Source: Trichopria drosophilae (taxonomy: Eukaryota; Arthropoda; Insecta; Hymenoptera; Diapriidae). From it: a DNA stretch of 64,000 nt. Both the position numbers and the translations under genes were made by a program. Position 1 is the first letter of the stretch; each line of letters begins with the position of its first letter. The notes below the pieces were generated by a model. That model searched no databases, was not told the DNA's origin, and worked only from the letters and a program-made list of their open reading frames with translations. This document shows, in pieces, positions 61,301-64,000 of the stretch. The stretch lies in NCBI GenBank assembly GCA_030407085.1, contig CM059582.1, positions 16,163,501 to 16,227,500 of the forward strand, given 5' to 3'.

Positions 61301-62047
61301 TGTAATATTTCTTGTATGATCCATTAGTGGTTGGTCGTATGGTGGTTCAACGCAATTACCCAGCTCTGTTCACAAGAGTCATGGACCAGAGGTGATAACG
61401 AAGCATGTAGTCGTAGAGAAACCTGTCTACATCGAACGAGCTGTTCATGTTCCGAAACTGATTCCTGTACCGATTGAAAAGATCAAACCTGTAGCAGTTG
61501 CAGTACCCGTTCCCCAGGTACATAACCTTTAATTTCTCAGACATTTGTAATATTTTGTTCAAACTTTAAACGATTTTTAATATTTCAGGCTGTACCAATT
61601 CCAATCGAACATGCGATTCCAGTTCCGATCAAACACCCAGTTGCTGTACCCATCCATCATCCGTTCCCAGTACCGATCAAACAAGCAGTGCCACTGCCAT
61701 ACCCTGTTCCAGTACCGATACCAATCCATCAACATATTGGAGCTGGTGTAATTTCTTCGTTGGGTGCTGGCATCTACGGAGGTGGAATTCATGGAGGTTA
61801 TGGTGGATACGGAGGGTACGGTTATGGAAGTCATGGAGGTTATGGAGGATACGGTTATGGACACGGTCATGGATATCCCTCATACGGACATGGTTACGGA
61901 CACGGTTACGGACATGGTTATGGTCATGGTTACGGACACAGTTACGGCCAAGACTACGGACATCATGGACACTACCACGGTTATCATGGACACTCGAAAC
62001 GCAGCAAGACAAGCGACGACAAAAGTAATGATAAGGATAGCGAATAA
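52376..62047 (+). CDS. Secreted PVPV / Gly-Tyr-His-rich cuticle-type protein, 4 exons, 283 aa
   Basis: Predicted secreted structural protein. The exons (15, 188, 190 and 459 nt) join in phase to 284 codons. The signal peptide MTRILIFIALVGGYVSAAS is built from the 15-nt exon 1 and the start of exon 2. KQRKRG (26-31) is a furin-type basic site. Residues 96-178 are PVPI/PVAV/PIHHP repeats, as in insect cuticular proteins. Residues 190-265 are GGYGGYGYG and GHGYGHGYGH repeats, then a KRSK and Ser/Asp/Lys-rich tail. Gly-Tyr-His runs are known from cuticle proteins that are cross-linked through Tyr and His; that use here is inference. Layout and sequence style match the gene at 37.7-42.8 kb, which points away from it 9.5 kb to the left. 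Exon 1 is short and far away (8.7-kb intron), so it is the least certain part. Confidence 0.82.
53220..55290. mobile_element. Candidate non-autonomous element with GAGTGA/TCACTC subterminal repeats
   Basis: 53225-53330 and 55130-55290 are both filled with short tcactcc and gagtga units (tcactccaataagagtgg on the left, tcactccatcgagagtgaa on the right), like the 6.1-7.1 kb element. The 2-kb interior is AT-rich without a transposase. It could be one element or two separate fragments. Confidence 0.4.
57037..57266. mobile_element. GC-rich foldback MITE, 230 bp
   Basis: TAAGTAGATGAACTAAACGG at the left is the exact inverse of the right end CCGTTTAGTTCATCTACTTA. The pairing continues through GGCTTCTGCG and, with gaps, GGTGGCACG/CGTGCCACC and GGGGTACC/GGTACCCC. 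A GC-rich island in an AT-rich intron, with no open frame. Confidence 0.75.
59133..60245. repeat. Direct repeat pair (about 350 bp each) flanking a MITE
   Basis: 59133-59490 and 59867-60240 are diverged direct copies. Both start ttaaggggcggctaaa or ttaaggggttactaaa and share acgcgtgtttttaa, atttgacgttatcaa and gatcaattgaaaattcaaaa. The TTAA-flanked MITE sits exactly between the two copies. Confidence 0.6.
59497..59866. mobile_element. PiggyBac-like MITE copy 1 (TTAA target duplication)
   Basis: GGGGGTTCTGAAGTGCTC at the left and CCACTTTAGAACCCTC at the right are inverted, with TTAA on both sides (59493-59496 and 59867-59870). A central hairpin (AGAACTGACCG, TTTTCGGAAA and their inverses) makes almost the whole 370 bp self-complementary. 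TTAA plus G-run ends suggest a piggyBac-type transposase; that is inference. Confidence 0.7.
60429..60796. mobile_element. PiggyBac-like MITE copy 2
   Basis: Starts after TTAA (60425-60428) with GGAGGTTCTAAAGTAG and ends GCACTTTAGAACTCCC. The internal hairpin (TTTTCGGAAATC, GATTTCCGAAAA) matches copy 1. The right TTAA has decayed to tttc. A lone left end of the same family lies at 38556 in the PVPV gene intron. Confidence 0.65.
61048..61235 (+). CDS. GYGH gene exon 2: signal peptide core and propeptide
   Basis: Residues 6-68. The acceptor is TTTATGTTTAG and the donor GTAAGT. It holds the hydrophobic IFIALVGGYVSA, the KQRKR basic site and GILDDGWLGVSNSLDYGAG. It has no start codon in frame. 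Confidence 0.85.
61328..61517 (+). CDS. GYGH gene exon 3
   Basis: Residues 68-131. The acceptor CCATTAG is preceded by a 92-bp intron, and the donor is CAG/GTACAT. It includes EVITKHVVVEKPVYIE and the start of the PVPIEKIKPVAVAVPVP repeats. Confidence 0.87.
61589..62047 (+). CDS. GYGH gene exon 4: PVPI repeats, Gly-Tyr-His domain, stop
   Basis: Residues 132-283. The acceptor is TATTTCAG after a 71-bp intron. Opposite-strand and other-frame openings here are shadows of the codon repeats (gga-cat-ggt-tac). It ends DKDSE, TAA. Confidence 0.92.
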   Translation, partial: AVPIPIEHAIPVPIKHPVAVPIHHPFPVPIKQAVPLPYPVPVPIPIHQHIGAGVISSLGAGIYGGGIHGGYGGYGGYGYGSHGGYGGYGYGHGHGYPSYGHGYGHGYGHGYGHGYGHSYGQDYGHHGHYHGYHGHSKRSKTSDDKSNDKDSE

Positions 62048-62088
62048 CTCTCAGACTGAATTGTAAAATAGCTGCGATACTTAAGTTA

Positions 62089-62376
62089 CAGTGGCCCTCC
62101 CCTTATTTTAACTCCTATTATTTTACCTGCGTCCGTTACTTTAACTTTCTTTCGTCCCTTATGTTAACTTCTTCTCCTCGTGAGTTCCCCCACCATTCGC
62201 CATTTGAAAGTCTGCTGTTTGGGCTTGCGCATATAGGTGAAAAAAGACGCCACTGTATATCTCCTCTCTCCGTTTTTATTGTACTGCCAGTGGTGAGGAT
62301 GAGGGGAAGCGGTAAAATAAGGGAAGAAGCCGCCATCTTCCTTGACTCGAAAAGTTAAAATAAGGGGAGGGCCACT
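62089..62376. mobile_element. Tigger-like MITE inside the predicted 3' UTR
   Basis: CAGTGGCCCTCCCCTTATTT at the left pairs with the inverse of AAATAAGGGGAGGGCCACT at the right. TA precedes the left end, and the right edge has lost or changed its last base. 288 bp, foldback, non-coding. It lies between the stop codon and the first AATAAA, so it is probably transcribed. Confidence 0.7.
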
Positions 62377-62386
62377 ACTTGTTACA

Positions 62387-62392
62387 AATAAA
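62387..62392 (+). terminator. Poly(A) signal AATAAA of the GYGH gene
   Basis: The first AATAAA after the stop codon, 340 nt downstream, followed by a T/G-rich stretch (tgtatatttgtct). It would give a 3' UTR containing the MITE. Confidence 0.55.
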
Positions 62393-62900
62393 AACACGTT
62401 ACTAAAAATCCAAACTGTATATTTGTCTATTCTATAAAAATCTCTCCTTCAACACTGTTACGATGCGCGAAAAAAGATACATCTAGAAACAAGTAAAATT
62501 AACGCTGAGGACCTTCGAAACTGCATGCGACAAAGTACACTCGTTAAAAAATATCTCCATTTGGCAACGTACAAGTTTGCGTGCGTTCAATGATCCTTAT
62601 TAGTCTCTTTGCATCGCTTAATGAAACATTTTACCATCTTGCATTCCTCTGGTACTCGAGAGAAATGCACGATAAGTACTTTGATATTATAACACATATT
62701 TTTCTGGATGATGGTGATTCGTCATGGATTTCGACATTCATTGTTGCGAAATTTGAATCATGATCCGTAATATTTATTTCGTCTTTGCTGATGATCGAGA
62801 CCTCAAGTTTTTCCTTGTTGCTTGATCAACTTCTGGCAATTCATCATCTTCGGAAGCTGCTTTTTTAACTAAAACAAAAAAAATGGTAACATATTAAGTT
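62393..62900. other. 3' flank of the GYGH gene; nothing recognised
   Basis: AT-rich, with one short frame (62581-62763) of no known family. It leads directly into the satellite array. Confidence 0.35.
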
Positions 62901-64000
62901 TTTTGTGAGGTTATGTAATGCACAAACATTTTTTGTGAGGTTATGTAACCTACAAACATTTTTTTGTGAGGTTATGTAATGTACATACAAACATTTTTTT
63001 GTGAGGTTATGTAATCGACAAAAATGTTTTGAGGTTATGGTAACTTACAAAAATTGTTTTTGAGGTTATGTAACCTACAAAAATTGTTTGTGAGGTTATG
63101 TAATCGACAAAAAGGTTTTGAGGTTATGTAACGTACAAAAATTATTTGTGAGGTTATGTAATCGACAATAATGTTTTGAGGTTATGTAACCTACAAAAAT
63201 TGTTTGTGAGGTTATGTAATCGACAAAAATATTTTGAGGTTATGTAACTTACAAAAATTGTTTTTGAGGTTATGTAACCTACAAAAATTGTTTGTGAGGT
63301 TATGTAATCGACAAACAGGTTTTGAGGTTATGTAACCTACAAAAATTTTTTGTGAGGTTATGTAATCGACAAAATTGTTTCGAGGTTATGTAACCTACAA
63401 AGATTGTTTGTGAGGTTATGTAATCGACAAAATTGTTTTGAGGTTATGTAACCTACAAAGATTGTTTGCGAGGTTATGTAATCGACAAGAATGTTTTGAG
63501 GTTATGTAATGTACAAACATTTTTTTGAGAGGTTATGTAACTACAAACTTTTTCTGTGAGGTTATGTAATCGACAATAATGTTTTGAGGTTATATAACCT
63601 ACAAAAATTGTTTGTGAGGTTACGTAATCGACAAAAATTGTTTTTGAGGTTATGTAACCTACAAAAATTGTTTGCGAGGTTATGTAATCGACAAAAAGTT
63701 TTGAGGTTATGTAACCTACAAAAATTGTTTGTGAGGTTATGTAATCGACAAAAATGTTTTGAGGTTATATAACCTACAAAAATCGTTTGTGAGGTTATGT
63801 AATCGACAAAAATGTTTTGAGGTTGTATAACCTACAAAAATTGTTTGTGAGGTTATGTAATCGACAAAATTGTTTTGAGGTTGTATAACCTACAAAAATT
63901 GTTTGTGAGGTTACGTAATCGACAAAAATTGTTTTTGAGGTTATGTAACCTACAAAAATTGTTTGCGAGGTTATGTAATCGACAAAAAGTTTTGAGGTTA
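62901..64000. repeat. Tandem satellite with alternating two-monomer (about 58-bp) period
   Basis: About 37 head-to-tail units, each starting gaggttatgtaa, run to the window edge and presumably beyond. Two monomer types alternate: a 30-bp type with GAGGTTATGTAACCTACAAA and a 28-bp type with GAGGTTATGTAATCGACAAA, giving a dimer of about 58 bp. The first few units (62907-63010) are more irregular, as at an array edge. Any open frame here (for example 63584-63772) is a product of the repeat. Confidence 0.92.

Noticed and set aside
61577..62066. Long open frames on the minus strand and in another plus frame over the GYGH exon (RNHDHNHVRNRVRN-like, MEVMEDTVMDTVMD-like)
   Set aside because: They are mirror products of the codon-level repeat in the real exon 4; they have no splice-consistent context or family.
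63584..63772. Frame reading RLCNLQKLFVRLCNRQK repeats, resembling a repeat protein
   Set aside because: It is a direct translation of the 58-bp satellite, does not continue as an open frame through the array, and has no start context.

Overview
The window looks like nuclear DNA from an insect. It is very AT-rich, its genes are split by GT-AG introns, and its mobile DNA is dominated by short non-autonomous elements, with decayed Jockey-type retroelement pieces. Three protein-coding genes can be reconstructed exon by exon with consistent reading phases. I saw no tRNA or rRNA genes, CRISPR arrays or bacterial-style operons. I lean towards a holometabolous insect, perhaps a hymenopteran, because of the SNMP1-type protein; species cannot be set from sequence alone.

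1-24 kb: a complete SNMP1-like gene (sensory neuron membrane protein 1, CD36 family, pheromone and odour detection) lies on the minus strand. It has seven coding exons and 524 residues. Six exons are packed into 2.2-4.5 kb, while exon 1, which encodes the first membrane segment, sits 19.3 kb away at 23.9 kb. The giant intron 1 holds several inverted-repeat elements and otherwise anonymous AT-rich DNA.

24-37 kb: intergenic DNA with no gene I can support. It has nested and foldback MITEs: a pogo/Tigger-like one inserted in a TIR element at 28 kb, a C/G-run element at 30.4 kb, a 592-bp long-arm foldback at 31.2 kb and another Tigger-like MITE at 35.2 kb. It also holds the 3' end of a non-LTR retroelement at 29.2-29.45 kb.

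37.7-62.4 kb: two genes for secreted, proline-valine-rich, cuticle-type proteins are arranged head to head. The minus-strand gene (37.7-42.8 kb) has two exons, 210 residues and a PVPV/HVDRP repeat domain. The plus-strand gene (52.4-62.0 kb) has four exons and 283 residues. Its first coding exon is only 15 nt, and it ends in a Gly-Tyr-His-rich tail. Both have a signal peptide followed by a basic KR-G site, both have a TATA box, and both have a long first intron full of MITEs. They probably arose from one ancestral gene and are likely cuticle or extracellular-matrix components; that role is inference.

62.9-64 kb: a tandem satellite of two alternating about 28-30 bp monomers (about 58-bp dimer) runs off the end of the window.
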